Of a DNA stretch of 64,000 nt, positions 1 through 8,488 are shown piece after piece. The DNA lies in NCBI RefSeq assembly GCF_014699055.1, contig NZ_JACXAC010000006.1, positions 310,001 to 374,000 of the forward strand, read 5' to 3'. Positions within the stretch are counted from its first letter, which is position 1. Each line of letters opens with the position of its first letter. Below the pieces are notes generated by a model, which did no database searches, was not told the DNA's origin, and saw only the letters and a program-made list of their open reading frames with translations. This stretch comes from Hymenobacter armeniacus (GTDB taxonomy: Bacteria; Bacteroidota; Bacteroidia; Cytophagales; Hymenobacteraceae). A program made the translations under genes and the position numbers.

Positions 1-525
1 GGCGGCCTCGCGCAGGGCCTGCATCAAGCCAAATTCGGCGGGAATGTCGGGATTAAGGGCCACTTCAGCGAAATAGCTCACCCGCGCCACCAGCGGCGTG
101 AAGCTGAGCTGCTCCTCAATGGTGAAGCGCACCTGGCCCTGCAGGATGATGGTAATCTGGCCGTCGGGCTGCTCCAGCAGCTTCAGGATGCGGGCCAAGG
201 TGCCCACGGGGTGGAGTTCCTCGGTGGTGGGCTCGTCGGCGTCGGGGTTGAGCTGGGCCACCACGCCCACGAGCTTGTCGGCGGCGTAGGCTTTGCGCAC
301 CAGCTTCACGCTTTTTTTGCGCGTCACGGTCACGGGCAGCACCACGCCTGGAAACAGCACGGTGTTGCGCACGGGCAGCAGGGAAAGCGTGGGGGGCGCG
401 TCGTCGCCGCGCAGGAGGTGGTCGGGGTCGGCGGCCATGATGGCGATGGCTTCGGGTTGGGAATTGGGGTCGCCGAGGGCCCGCAGGGGGACCGCAGCAG
501 AGGGTTGAACAGATGCCAGGCGCAT
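1..525 (-). CDS. lon: Lon protease, N-terminal part (truncated by window edge)
   Basis: ATP-dependent cytoplasmic protease that degrades misfolded and regulatory proteins. Only the first 175 codons are present; the gene runs off the left edge in frame. After a variable tail of about 45 residues, the segment LPVRNTVLFPGVVLPV and the following stretch are the classic start of the Lon substrate-recognition (LAN/PUA-like) domain, with the GQVRF segment further on. The AAA+ and serine-lysine protease domains lie outside the window. The start chosen is the ATG at 525; a second in-frame ATG about 29 codons later, just before the conserved domain, is possible. It is transcribed divergently from the PorE-like gene, across about 230 bases. 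The family call is secure; the exact start is not. Confidence 0.9.
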   Translation of the reverse strand, partial: MRLASVQPSAAVPLRALGDPNSQPEAIAIMAADPDHLLRGDDAPPTLSLLPVRNTVLFPGVVLPVTVTRKKSVKLVRKAYAADKLVGVVAQLNPDADEPTTEELHPVGTLARILKLLEQPDGQITIILQGQVRFTIEEQLSFTPLVARVSYFAEVALNPDIPAEFGLMQALREAA

Positions 526-716
526 GGACGAGTAGTAAGCCAGAAACAACGGCGACGGGTGCCACATTGGCAGCCCGTGGCGGGGTGAAGCGGGAAGTAC
601 AAGGTACGGCTTCCCGGCGCTTTAGGACGTCAAGGGCCGTGCCAGGGGCCGCGGTGCGCCAAAGCGGCGCACGCGGCGGGGAGTAACCGCTCACCTGCAG
701 CACATAAATCGCTAAT

Positions 717-748
717 TTGGTGGCAACTTGCGGCAATAATTATCTTTA
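717..748 (+). promoter_or_regulatory. Possible Bacteroidota-type promoter for the PorE-like gene
   Basis: TTG at 717-719 and TATCTTTA at 741-748 are separated by 21 bases, resembling the Bacteroidota sigma-A pattern TTG-N19-21-TAnnTTTG with one mismatch in the -7 box. The ATG follows 11 bases later, so the 5' leader would be very short. This is inference from pattern only. Confidence 0.25.
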
Positions 749-759
749 TTACTCTGCCA

Positions 760-2883
760 ATGCCGTTTTTACTGCGTCGAGGGGCATTTCGACTCCTGAT
801 GTTGCTGGGCCTGCTGGGCGCGTTTCAGGCCCACGCCCAGCGCCGGCCGGCCAAGCGCATTCCGGCAGCGGCTTCGCCCTCGGCCGATACCACCAGCGGC
901 GGCGCCTCGGCTGCCCCCAAAAAAGCGCCGGCCAAAGCCGCGCCGGCCATTGCGCCCGGCACCTACCGCGTGCGCGGCCTCAGCAGCCGCGTGAGCCGCA
1001 AGCTGCACCTGCGCCCCGACGGCACGCCCGACTTCGTGTACGTGAACCGCTACCCGTTTTACGAGGATAAAAAAGCTCTGCGCGCCATTGCTAAGGCCGA
1101 AAAGCGCCGCCAGTACCACCAGGCCCGCCTGCTGCTCGAAGACTACGTGGCCCGCTTCGGCCCCACCAATTTTGCCAAGAACACCGACATGCTCTGGCGC
1201 CTGGGCCAGCTGCTGGAGCGCGACAGCCAGACGGTGAAAGCCAAGGCCTACTACCGCCTCGCCCTCAAGCACCACCGCACCGACATCTCGAAGGTGCAGC
1301 TCTACTACGACTCGCTGGAACAGAAAAACCAGGACCTGTACGTGCCCCTCAAAACGTACTACGACCTGGTGGAGTACCGCAAAAACCTCAACACCTTCCA
1401 CCCGCCCAAGGGCGTGTACACGAGCATGGGCGACGCCATCAACAGCAAGGCGCCCGACTACGGGCCGGCGCTGGGCGGCAACGACTCCCTGTTTCTGTTC
1501 AGCAGCAAGCGCAAGCGCCGCGGCATCACGGGCGTGGTCGACGAGGACCTCTACACCTCGCGGCGCGAAGGCGTGAGCTGGACCGACGCCGAGCCCCTGC
1601 CCAAGCCCATCAACTCGCCCAACAACGAAGGCTCGGCCTGCCTGAGCAAAGACGGCAAGACCATCTACTTCGCCCGCTGCGAGTGCGCCACCTGCCGCGG
1701 CAACTGCGACCTCTACACCGCCACGATGGGCAAAGACGGCAAATGGGGCACCCCCAAAAGCCTCGGCCCGCTGGTGAACTCGCCCGCCTGGGACTCGCAG
1801 CCCACGCTCTCGCAGGGCGAAGACACGCTGTATTTCGCTTCCGACCGGCTGGGCGGCTTCGGGCTGTCGGACATCTATTTCACCCGCAAGCTGAAAAACG
1901 GGCAGTGGAGCCCGGCCGAAAACATGGGCCCGGTGGTGAACACCCGCGAGAGCGAGGTGAGCCCATTCTACCACCCGCTCTACCACGTGCTGTACTTCAG
2001 CTCGCGCGGCCAGCTGCTGAACTTCGGCGATTTCGACATCTACAAAACCTACCGCGTGCAGGGCCGCTGGCAGGAGCCGCGCAACATTGGCCCGCTCGTG
2101 AACGGCAAGGGGTCGGAGTACTACTTCACCATCGACCGCGAAAGCAAAAACCTCTACTACGCCCGCTCCGAGGTCACGGAAATCAACAACCTGGACCTCT
2201 ACTCCTTCCCGCTGCCCATGGAGGCCCAGCCGTTGGCCACCACGCGGGTGGAGGGCACGCTCATCGACTCGGTGAGCAGCAAGCCGCTGAAGGGCATCGT
2301 GAGCATCATCGACACCGACAACGGCATCGAGGTGGCCAGCAAGTTCATCCGGCCCGACGGCACGTTTGACTTTGAGCTGATTGAAGGCTCGCACTACGCC
2401 ATGCTCATTCAGAGCCCGGACTTTTTCTCGGTCGAGAAGCAGTTTGCGCTGAAGGGCGACACCGTGATGACGCTGCTCACCAACAGCATCGACTACCGGC
2501 TGCCGCTCATTTTCAAGAACATCGAGTTTGAGCAGGGCAAGGCGTCCATTCTGCCGGCCATGCAGCCCACCCTCGACCGCATTGCGCTGTTCCTCGTCGA
2601 CCACCCTACGTTCCGCCTCAGCATTGCCGGCCACACCGACAGCAGCGGCGACCCGGAAGTGAACGAGAAGCTCTCGCAGGACCGCGCCGAGGAAATTCGC
2701 CGCTACATCGAGCGCAAGGGCAAACTCAAGCCCAACCGCATCGAAAGCTTCGGCTACGGCTCCAGCAAACCGCTCAAGGACGAACTGACGGAGGCCGACG
2801 CCAAAGTGAACCGCCGCGTCGAATTCAAGCTCATCAAGCCCGACGGCGACAAGCCCGCCGACGGTGGCGGCGACTGGAAGTAG
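760..2883 (+). CDS. PorE-like protein: TPR, PD40 propeller, regulatory domain and OmpA peptidoglycan-binding domain
   Basis: A 707-residue exported protein. A signal peptide (hydrophobic LLMLLGLLGAF ending AHA-Q) is followed by a helical TPR-like region (about 95-200), a WD40/PD40 beta-propeller (about 225-485, with repeated FSS/YFAS strands), a carboxypeptidase-regulatory-like sandwich (about 495-575) and a C-terminal OmpA domain (about 595-695, with AGHTDSSG and the RAEEIRRYI helix) that binds peptidoglycan. This domain order is that of PorE, a periplasmic component of the type IX secretion system. Unlike described PorE, no lipobox cysteine is visible after the signal peptide. A sorting-domain protein at 19-21 kb shows that the cell uses type IX export. 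It could instead be a generic OmpA/PD40 protein, since several paralogues occur per genome. Confidence 0.75.
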   Translation: MPFLLRRGAFRLLMLLGLLGAFQAHAQRRPAKRIPAAASPSADTTSGGASAAPKKAPAKAAPAIAPGTYRVRGLSSRVSRKLHLRPDGTPDFVYVNRYPFYEDKKALRAIAKAEKRRQYHQARLLLEDYVARFGPTNFAKNTDMLWRLGQLLERDSQTVKAKAYYRLALKHHRTDISKVQLYYDSLEQKNQDLYVPLKTYYDLVEYRKNLNTFHPPKGVYTSMGDAINSKAPDYGPALGGNDSLFLFSSKRKRRGITGVVDEDLYTSRREGVSWTDAEPLPKPINSPNNEGSACLSKDGKTIYFARCECATCRGNCDLYTATMGKDGKWGTPKSLGPLVNSPAWDSQPTLSQGEDTLYFASDRLGGFGLSDIYFTRKLKNGQWSPAENMGPVVNTRESEVSPFYHPLYHVLYFSSRGQLLNFGDFDIYKTYRVQGRWQEPRNIGPLVNGKGSEYYFTIDRESKNLYYARSEVTEINNLDLYSFPLPMEAQPLATTRVEGTLIDSVSSKPLKGIVSIIDTDNGIEVASKFIRPDGTFDFELIEGSHYAMLIQSPDFFSVEKQFALKGDTVMTLLTNSIDYRLPLIFKNIEFEQGKASILPAMQPTLDRIALFLVDHPTFRLSIAGHTDSSGDPEVNEKLSQDRAEEIRRYIERKGKLKPNRIESFGYGSSKPLKDELTEADAKVNRRVEFKLIKPDGDKPADGGGDWK

Positions 2884-2891
2884 GCACTCCC

Positions 2892-3332
2892 CTACGCCAC
2901 CGCCAGCACGCGCACCGCTTTGCCGTTAAACATGGCCTGCTCGCCAACCCGCAGCCCCTTCAAGGCCACAGCCACGGGCGCCGCCGGCGACACCGCAAAC
3001 ACTTCGGTGCCCTCCAACCTGCCCGCGCTGATGCTGATGTAGAACTGCCCCAGGCTGGTAGTGACCAGGGCGCCGGGCCGCACCGTGTCGCAGGGCAGTT
3101 CGGGGTTGATGCGGGCCAGTTCGGCTTGCAGCTGCTTGGCCTGCTGCATCTGGGCGGCGTTGCGGTCGCGCTCGGCGTTGGCCATTTCGCGACCGGTTTC
3201 ATACTTGTCGCCGGCGCTGCTCTTGGTTTCGGAACTGGAAGATTCCTGCGCGGCCTGCATGGCGGTGCGGGCGGCGTCGATGCGCTGCTCGATGAAGGTT
3301 TGGCAGAGGGCGTGGAGAACAGGTTTGGTCAT
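2892..3332 (-). CDS. GreA/GreB-like small elongation-factor family protein
   Basis: A 146-residue cytoplasmic protein. Residues 1-75 form an alpha-helical region with the family-typical segment SSAGDKYETGREM, and residues 85-146 form a small beta domain like the GreA C-terminal FKBP-like fold (VTTSLGQFYISISAG). Bacteroidota proteins of this type are often mis-annotated as 3-oxoacyl-ACP synthase, but no ketosynthase motifs are present. I chose the ATG at 3332, which begins MTKPVLHALC; the frame is open further upstream but runs into the preceding gene. It is the last gene of a tight minus-strand operon with the secreted protein (4-base gap) and the GH3 enzyme. Action on RNA polymerase is inferred from the fold and not demonstrated. 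Confidence 0.7.
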   Translation of the reverse strand: MTKPVLHALCQTFIEQRIDAARTAMQAAQESSSSETKSSAGDKYETGREMANAERDRNAAQMQQAKQLQAELARINPELPCDTVRPGALVTTSLGQFYISISAGRLEGTEVFAVSPAAPVAVALKGLRVGEQAMFNGKAVRVLAVA

Positions 3333-3336
3333 TGGG

Positions 3337-3933
3337 TCAGGGATTAGGGAAAACCTGAATCCAGGAAATTTTAGCGTTAAGTACTGCGATTTCAGAAGGC
3401 TCGATGGAATCTTTATTCTTGCCCAGAAATCCCTGCTTATTGAAAACGTACTGTATAATGGGCTGCTTCTCTTCTCCCCCTTCACTCCTATCAACTGCGG
3501 CTATTTGCATTTCCGTCATCAATTCGTTTGGCCCAACAGTCACTGCAGGCAGAGCTACTTTCAACTGGCCCGACGTAGAGCCAACATGAATGCCGGTGGC
3601 CGTTTTGTACGCCGGGTGAAACGCCAGTAAGCAAGCTACTTTCTTTTTAGTCTGCCAATCGGCGAAGTACAGAAAAAGCTGCCTACTGCCGCTTTTCACC
3701 ATCACACCGTTGGGTTTGGCCGCAGTATCGTCAAAGCCATAAGCCAGCATGTGCGCCGGCGAAAAAGTGCAGCCTTTGTAGAGCTCCCGAAGTTGCGTTA
3801 TCGGCATGCCAATCCGCGCTTTACCTACCGATTTTTCGGTAATGACAGGCACATCGGGGAAAGCCGGTGGGGGTGTCTGGTGACTGCCGGTGAGCAACAA
3901 CCAGCAGCTGAAGAGGCTTAGATACTTGTGCAT
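3337..3933 (-). CDS. Secreted hypothetical protein
   Basis: 198 residues with an N-terminal signal peptide (hydrophobic core LSLFSCWLLLTG) and no recognised catalytic motif. The mature part begins around residue 20 and contains a motif-poor alpha/beta sequence with the phrase GKARIGMPITQLRELY. That phrase resembles the opening of small periplasmic proteins in which a short helix follows a GMT/IxxL segment, but I cannot assign a family. It lies 9 bases downstream of the GH3-family gene and 4 bases upstream of the GreA-like gene, so all three are probably co-transcribed. Base composition is less GC-rich than its neighbours. The function is unknown. Confidence 0.7.
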   Translation of the reverse strand: MHKYLSLFSCWLLLTGSHQTPPPAFPDVPVITEKSVGKARIGMPITQLRELYKGCTFSPAHMLAYGFDDTAAKPNGVMVKSGSRQLFLYFADWQTKKKVACLLAFHPAYKTATGIHVGSTSGQLKVALPAVTVGPNELMTEMQIAAVDRSEGGEEKQPIIQYVFNKQGFLGKNKDSIEPSEIAVLNAKISWIQVFPNP

Positions 3934-3942
3934 CAGGCTAAA

Positions 3943-5436
3943 TTACATGGATAACAATCCCTTCGCCACCTTCCTATCGTTCCCCAACCTTGGCACCTTG
4001 TTCTGCCCGCCCAGGCGGCCCATGCTTTTCATGTAGCGCTGAAAGGCGCCGGCTGGTAGCGGCGTGAGGAGTAGCGGCACGAGGATGTTGCCCTTGCGCA
4101 AGTCGTCGTAATAGCTGTTGCGGCGGCGCAGGGCGGTGTCGAGGGCGGCGGCAAAAGCCCCCGCATCTAGCGGCGGCTGGGCAAACTCTACCAGCCACTC
4201 GTGGCGCGAGGGCGTGGCGGGGTCGTCGCTCACCAGCGGCGCCACGGTGAATTCGATGACTTCCACCTCCGGAAACTGCGCCATGGTTTCGCGCAGGGCC
4301 TGCTCCACCTCCTCCCCTATCACGTGCTCGCCGAAGGCCGAGAGGAAGTGCTTGATGCGGCCCGTGACCACCACGCGGTGTGGCCGCAAGCTCACGAAGC
4401 GCACCGTGTCGCCGATGCTGTAGCCCCACAGGCCGGCATTGGAGGTGAGAATGACGGCGTACTGCTTGTCCAGCTCCACGTCGGCGATGGTGAGGCGGGG
4501 CGCGTCGGGCTCGAAAAACCGCTCGGCCGGCACGAATTCGAAGAAAATGCCGCTATTAAGCAGCAACAGAAGGCCCGGGTTGCCGGGCTCGTCCTGAAAG
4601 GCTAGAAAACCTTCGGAAGCCGGGAATAGCTCGATGCTGTCCACGGGCCGGCCGATGCTTTCGAAAAGCTTGGCGCGGTAGGGCTCGAAGTTGACGCCGC
4701 CGTACACGAACAGGTTGAAATCGGGAAACAGGTCCTTGATGGGTTGGCCGGTGCGAGCCGTGAGGCGGTCGAAATACATCTGCACCCACGGCGGAATGCC
4801 CGAAATCAGGGTCATTTTCTCGCCCAAAGTCTCGTCCACGATGCGTTCGAGCTTGGTTTCCCAGTCTTCGATGACGTTGGTGGCGTAGCTGGGAAGCTGG
4901 TTGCGGCGCAGGTAGGCCGGCACGTGGTGGTTGGCAATGCCCGAGAGCCGGCCCGTGCGGATGCCGTGGTGCAGTTCCAGTTCGGGCGAGCCCGACAGGA
5001 ATATCAGCTTGCCATCGAGAAACTCGCTGCGGCCGGTGCGGTAGATGTAGTATAGCAGCGCGTCGCGGGCGCCGTTGATGTGGTTGGGGATGCTGTCTTT
5101 CGTAATCGGGATGTACTTGGTGCCGGAGGTGGTACCGCTGGTTTTGGCCAGGTACAGCGGGCGGCCGGGCCAGAGCACGTCGGCCTCGCCGGCCTGGGTG
5201 CGGTCGAAGTAGGGCTTCAGGGCCTCGTAGTCGCGCACGGGCACCTGGCGGGCCAGGTCGGCGGGCGTGCGGACGCTGCCCAGGTCGTGGGCCCGGCCGA
5301 AGGCGGTGCCGGCCGCCGTGGCGACGAGGCGCGTCAGCAGCTCGCGCTGCGTGGCTTCGGGGCGCTGCTGCCAGCGCTGGTGGCGCCGGGCAATGTAGCG
5401 GGCCAGCGGCCGGCTCAGCGTAGCTTTCAATCCCAT
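3943..5436 (-). CDS. GH3 auxin-responsive promoter family acyl-adenylating enzyme
   Basis: 497 residues belonging to the GH3 branch of the ANL adenylate-forming superfamily. The P-loop-like ATP-binding signature KTSGTTSGTKYIPIT lies near residue 95, followed by the family segments FVYGGVNFEPYR and ELFPASEGFLAFQ and a C-terminal lid (GRIKHFLSAFGEHVIGEEVE). Plant GH3 enzymes join amino acids to acyl acids such as auxin or jasmonate. The bacterial members are poorly characterised and their substrate cannot be read from the sequence. The length matches bacterial homologues and the catalytic core looks intact. It is first in a probable operon with the secreted protein and the GreA-like gene. The family call is strong; the reaction beyond acyl adenylation is unknown. 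Confidence 0.88.
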   Translation of the reverse strand: MGLKATLSRPLARYIARRHQRWQQRPEATQRELLTRLVATAAGTAFGRAHDLGSVRTPADLARQVPVRDYEALKPYFDRTQAGEADVLWPGRPLYLAKTSGTTSGTKYIPITKDSIPNHINGARDALLYYIYRTGRSEFLDGKLIFLSGSPELELHHGIRTGRLSGIANHHVPAYLRRNQLPSYATNVIEDWETKLERIVDETLGEKMTLISGIPPWVQMYFDRLTARTGQPIKDLFPDFNLFVYGGVNFEPYRAKLFESIGRPVDSIELFPASEGFLAFQDEPGNPGLLLLLNSGIFFEFVPAERFFEPDAPRLTIADVELDKQYAVILTSNAGLWGYSIGDTVRFVSLRPHRVVVTGRIKHFLSAFGEHVIGEEVEQALRETMAQFPEVEVIEFTVAPLVSDDPATPSRHEWLVEFAQPPLDAGAFAAALDTALRRRNSYYDDLRKGNILVPLLLTPLPAGAFQRYMKSMGRLGGQNKVPRLGNDRKVAKGLLSM

Positions 5437-5571
5437 ACTCTCAGTAATTAACGTCGTTTGACGGGCCGCTAAGGTACGTTGGGCGTTTTCGGTTGGCTAC
5501 GGTTGAGGCAACCTCCCTACCTTGCCGCCGTTACTTTAACTCACTTTTTCACCAATCACCCCAACATCATC

Positions 5572-6006
5572 ATGGCAGACCACAAAGGCAGCGCCGCCTG
5601 GACCGGCGACATCAAGGGCCACGGCACCCTCACCACCGAAAGCGGCCTCCTCAACGCTCCCTACTCCGTTGGCAGCCGTTTCGAAGGCAAGCCCGGCACC
5701 AACCCCGAAGAGCTCATCGGGGCGGCTCACGCCGGCTGCTACACCATGTACCTCACCAGCGTGCTCACCAAGCACGGCCACACGGTGAACACCATCAACA
5801 CGAGCAGCACCGTCACGATGAACCCCAACAACGGCCACCCCGTCATCGAGCGCATCCACATCAGCGTGGAAGGCAACGTGACCGGCGGCAACATCACCGC
5901 CGACGACTTTCAGAAGCACGCCGAAGACGCCAAAGCCAACTGCCCCGTCTCGAAAGCCCTGAGTGCCGTGCCCGAAATGACGCTGGACGCCAAGTTTGTG
6001 GGCTAA
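5572..6006 (+). CDS. OsmC/Ohr family peroxiredoxin
   Basis: 144 residues. OsmC-type thiol peroxidases reduce organic hydroperoxides using two conserved cysteines, both present here: Cys56 in GAAHAGCYTMYL and Cys124 in KANCPVSKAL. The N-terminal part (GTLTTESG, YSVGSRFEG) matches the OsmC rather than the Ohr subgroup. The start is the ATG at 5572 (MADHKGSAAW); the frame continues upstream but the additional residues are not conserved. It is a monocistronic plus-strand gene followed by a perfect 30-bp inverted repeat. Confidence 0.92.
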   Translation: MADHKGSAAWTGDIKGHGTLTTESGLLNAPYSVGSRFEGKPGTNPEELIGAAHAGCYTMYLTSVLTKHGHTVNTINTSSTVTMNPNNGHPVIERIHISVEGNVTGGNITADDFQKHAEDAKANCPVSKALSAVPEMTLDAKFVG

Positions 6007-6033
6007 CGGATTTAAGATTCCGATAACGCTGAA

Positions 6034-6123
6034 CGTCATGCTGAGCGAAGTCGAAGCATCTCTACTGCGAGAGTAACTGCATACTTGCGCGGGAGAGATG
6101 CTTCGACTTCGCTCAGCATGACG
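6034..6123. repeat. Paired inverted repeat, family A, copy 1
   Basis: Perfect 30-bp arms at 6034-6063 and 6094-6123 flank a 30-base unrelated loop. The arm core reads TGCTGAGCGAAGTCGAAGC. A second copy of the family lies at 51451-51547, and the core is related to the family B repeats. It is intergenic, between the OsmC gene and the membrane-protein gene, and has no T-tract, so a simple terminator is unlikely. Confidence 0.9.
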
Positions 6124-6192
6124 TGCTTGTTTCTGGTGCTTGTGCGACCCGGCTGCACGCCACTACTCAAATCTTCGTCCTAAATTTGCCCC

Positions 6193-6687
6193 ATGCCCAC
6201 TGGTACCTCTCGCATCCGCCTCCGCCCCGCCAACACCTCCCGCGTCCCGTTCTGGGGCCAGCTCGCCATTGGCTTTTTCTGGGTGGTGTATGTGCTGTTT
6301 ATGATGGTGGGCGACCCCAACGCGCACGACTACCACTTCCTGCACTGGGTGTTCTTGGTGTTCAGCCTCGTGTACATCGGCTACGTGCTGGTCAACAACG
6401 CGCCCATCTTCGGCACCCAGAGCTACCTCGAATTCACGCCCGGCTACATTGTGCACAAAAACGGCCTGTTCCGGCCCAAGCAAGTGTTTGCTGCCGAAAA
6501 CATTGCCGCCTTGGAGCTCAAGCCCATGGCCCTGCGCGTGCGCCAGAAAGACGGCGAAATCTACGCCCTCAACCTGCGCGAAGTGAAAGGCAAGCGCCGC
6601 AAAACGAGCTTCCGCGAGCAGGTGCGCGAGTTTGCCGCCAAGCACAACGTGCCCCTGCAAGAAACCGCCCCCACCAGCGCGGCTTAA
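6193..6687 (+). CDS. Small membrane protein with two transmembrane helices and a PH-like soluble part
   Basis: 164 residues. Two hydrophobic helices at about 24-44 (LAIGFFWVVYVLFMMVG) and 53-71 (FLVFSLVYIGYVLV) are followed by a cytoplasmic beta-rich part (YLEFTPGYIVHKNGLF, then ALNLREVKGKRRK) resembling the small PH-like domains of bacterial membrane proteins. No catalytic motif is visible. It ends just before a strong bidirectional terminator shared with dnaA. The function is unknown. Confidence 0.75.
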   Translation: MPTGTSRIRLRPANTSRVPFWGQLAIGFFWVVYVLFMMVGDPNAHDYHFLHWVFLVFSLVYIGYVLVNNAPIFGTQSYLEFTPGYIVHKNGLFRPKQVFAAENIAALELKPMALRVRQKDGEIYALNLREVKGKRRKTSFREQVREFAAKHNVPLQETAPTSAA

Positions 6688-6707
6688 ACTGCATCACCCA
6701 GCAACGA

Positions 6708-6746
6708 AACGGGGCTCCGGACACGCATAGCGTCCGGAGCCCCGTT
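6708..6746. terminator. Bidirectional rho-independent terminator between convergent genes
   Basis: A 15-bp perfect stem (6708-6722 paired with 6732-6746, core GGGGCTCCGGAC) with a 9-base loop, followed on the plus strand by a T-rich run. It lies between the stop of the membrane-protein gene at 6687 and the stop of dnaA at 6774. Confidence 0.85.
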
Positions 6747-6773
6747 TGCTTTTAGCCGTTAGGTAAAGAAGCT

Positions 6774-8336
6774 TTATTTCTTCGCGAACTTCTTCCGCAG
6801 CTCGTCCACCTGGTCGCGGAATTTCTTATCCGAATCCACCAGGTCCGACACGGTTTGCACCGAGTGCATCACCGTGGTGTGGTCGCGGCCACCGAAGTGG
6901 AAGCCAATGGTTTTCAGCGTGTGCGAGGTGTGGTGCTTGGCAAAGTACATGGCCACCTGCCGGGCCGTCACCACTTCTTTTTTGCGGGTTTTGTCCTTCA
7001 GCAACTCCACTGAGATGCTGAAATACGCGGCCACGGTCTTCTGAATGAAGTCGAGGTTCACCTCCGCCTCCACTTCCTCGATGATGTGGCGCAGGGCCTG
7101 CTTCACCATTTCGAGGTCGATGTCGCGGCGGCTCAAGCTGCTTTGGGCTACCAGCGAGGCAATGACGCCTTCCAGCTCGCGCACGTTGGTGTGTACCGAG
7201 TTGGCGAGGTAATCTACCACGTGGTCCGGCGGAATGTCGATGCCGTCCTGCTCCATCTTGTTGCGGATGATGGCCACCCGCGTCTCAAAATCGGGGCTTT
7301 GCACGTCGGCCGTCAGGCCCCACTTGAAGCGGTTCAGCAACCGGTCTTCCAGGCCCAGCAGGTCCTTGGGCGGCCGGTCGGAGGTCATCACAATCTGCTT
7401 GCCCGACTGGTGCAAGTGGTTGAAGATGTGGAAAAACATCTCCTGCGTCTTGCCCTTGTTGGCCAGAAACTGCACGTCGTCCAGAATCAGGGCATCGACC
7501 TGCAGATAGAAGTTGGCGAAGTCCTGCACCTGCGCGCGCTGCACGCTGTCGATGAACTGGTTGGTAAACTTCTCAGCCGACACATACAGCACGAACCGCT
7601 CCGGCGCCGTGGCCTTGATGTGGTTGCCGATGGCCTGCACTAGGTGGGTTTTGCCCAGGCCCACGCCGCCGTACACCATCAGCGGGTTGAAGCTGGTGGT
7701 GCCGGGCTTGTTGGCCACCGCAAGGCCGGCCGAGCGCGCCAGGCGGTTGCAGTCGCCCTCAATGTAGTTATCGAAGGTGTAGGAACCGTTGAGCTGCGAA
7801 GGCACGATGTTGCCGTCCATGGGCCGCACCGTGTCGAAGGGGTTGCGCGGGGGCGCCAGGGTTTCGGCGCCAGCCAGGGTGTTGGTGCCGAAGTTGCTAC
7901 GCTGGGCGGCGCGCACGGTGCCGGAATTCACGTAGCGAGCCGACGCGGCGCGGGCACTGCCGGCCAGTGGGTTGTTCACCGGAGCTGGGGGCGGGCCCTG
8001 GGGCGTGTCGCGCGGGTCGGGGGCGGCCTGCTTGCGGGTGGGCGGCAGGTGCAGGGAACGCGGCGGCGCCTGCTCGTTGCCCTGGTCCACCACCACGCTG
8101 TATTCGAGGCGGCCTTCGGGGCCCAGCTGCTGGTAGAGCGCGCGGCGCAGCTCGTCCACGTAGTGCTCTTCGAGCCAATCGTAGAAATAGGCGCTGGGCA
8201 CCTCAATGGTCAGCACGTTGCCCTTGAGCTCAATGGGCCGAATGGGCTGGAACCACGTCTTAAAGCTCTGCTCCCCGATTTCCGCCGAGATGCTGCGCAG
8301 GCAGCCAGCCCAAACCGTGCGAAAATCTTTGAGCAT
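6774..8336 (-). CDS. dnaA: Chromosomal replication initiator DnaA
   Basis: 520 residues. DnaA binds DnaA boxes at oriC and opens the origin. Domain I (1-85, with the WFQPIRP segment) is followed by a long proline-rich linker (about 86-180), an AAA+ domain with Walker A GGVGLGKTH (223-231) and Walker B LILDDVQFL, and a C-terminal helix-turn-helix domain with the DnaA signature ending GGRDHTTV. The linker makes it somewhat longer than the E. coli protein. The ATG at 8336 begins MLKDFRTVW. A DnaA box lies about 100 bases upstream, consistent with autoregulation. Neither dnaN nor recF is next to it, as is usual in this phylum. Confidence 0.98.
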   Translation of the reverse strand: MLKDFRTVWAGCLRSISAEIGEQSFKTWFQPIRPIELKGNVLTIEVPSAYFYDWLEEHYVDELRRALYQQLGPEGRLEYSVVVDQGNEQAPPRSLHLPPTRKQAAPDPRDTPQGPPPAPVNNPLAGSARAASARYVNSGTVRAAQRSNFGTNTLAGAETLAPPRNPFDTVRPMDGNIVPSQLNGSYTFDNYIEGDCNRLARSAGLAVANKPGTTSFNPLMVYGGVGLGKTHLVQAIGNHIKATAPERFVLYVSAEKFTNQFIDSVQRAQVQDFANFYLQVDALILDDVQFLANKGKTQEMFFHIFNHLHQSGKQIVMTSDRPPKDLLGLEDRLLNRFKWGLTADVQSPDFETRVAIIRNKMEQDGIDIPPDHVVDYLANSVHTNVRELEGVIASLVAQSSLSRRDIDLEMVKQALRHIIEEVEAEVNLDFIQKTVAAYFSISVELLKDKTRKKEVVTARQVAMYFAKHHTSHTLKTIGFHFGGRDHTTVMHSVQTVSDLVDSDKKFRDQVDELRKKFAKK

Positions 8337-8434
8337 GAGAGCAGTTAGACAATTTCCGGACAGTCGCCGGCATCAAAAACTATGAGAAAAGCAGCACCGT
8401 AATGGCGCCCTAATTTTTTAGAGGGGGACAAAAT

Positions 8435-8443
8435 TGTGGAAAA
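8435..8443 (-). promoter_or_regulatory. DnaA box upstream of dnaA
   Basis: The minus strand reads TTTTCCACA, which fits the relaxed DnaA-box consensus TTWTNCACA. It lies about 100 bases upstream of the dnaA start in an AT-richer gap. A single site suggests dnaA autoregulation and does not make an origin. Confidence 0.45.
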
Positions 8444-8488
8444 CTCTGCACTTAAAAAAGCATTAAAGCACTTGTTTATGTCGTGCTT

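Noticed and set aside
769..2634. 621-codon open frame on the minus strand opposite the PorE-like gene
   Set aside because: It is a shadow of the real gene; composition is Val/Glu/Ala/His biased as expected from a GC-rich antisense frame and no domain is visible.
6774..8488. Chromosome origin at dnaA
   Set aside because: Only one DnaA box was found and no AT-rich unwinding region with clusters; the origin cannot be claimed from this.
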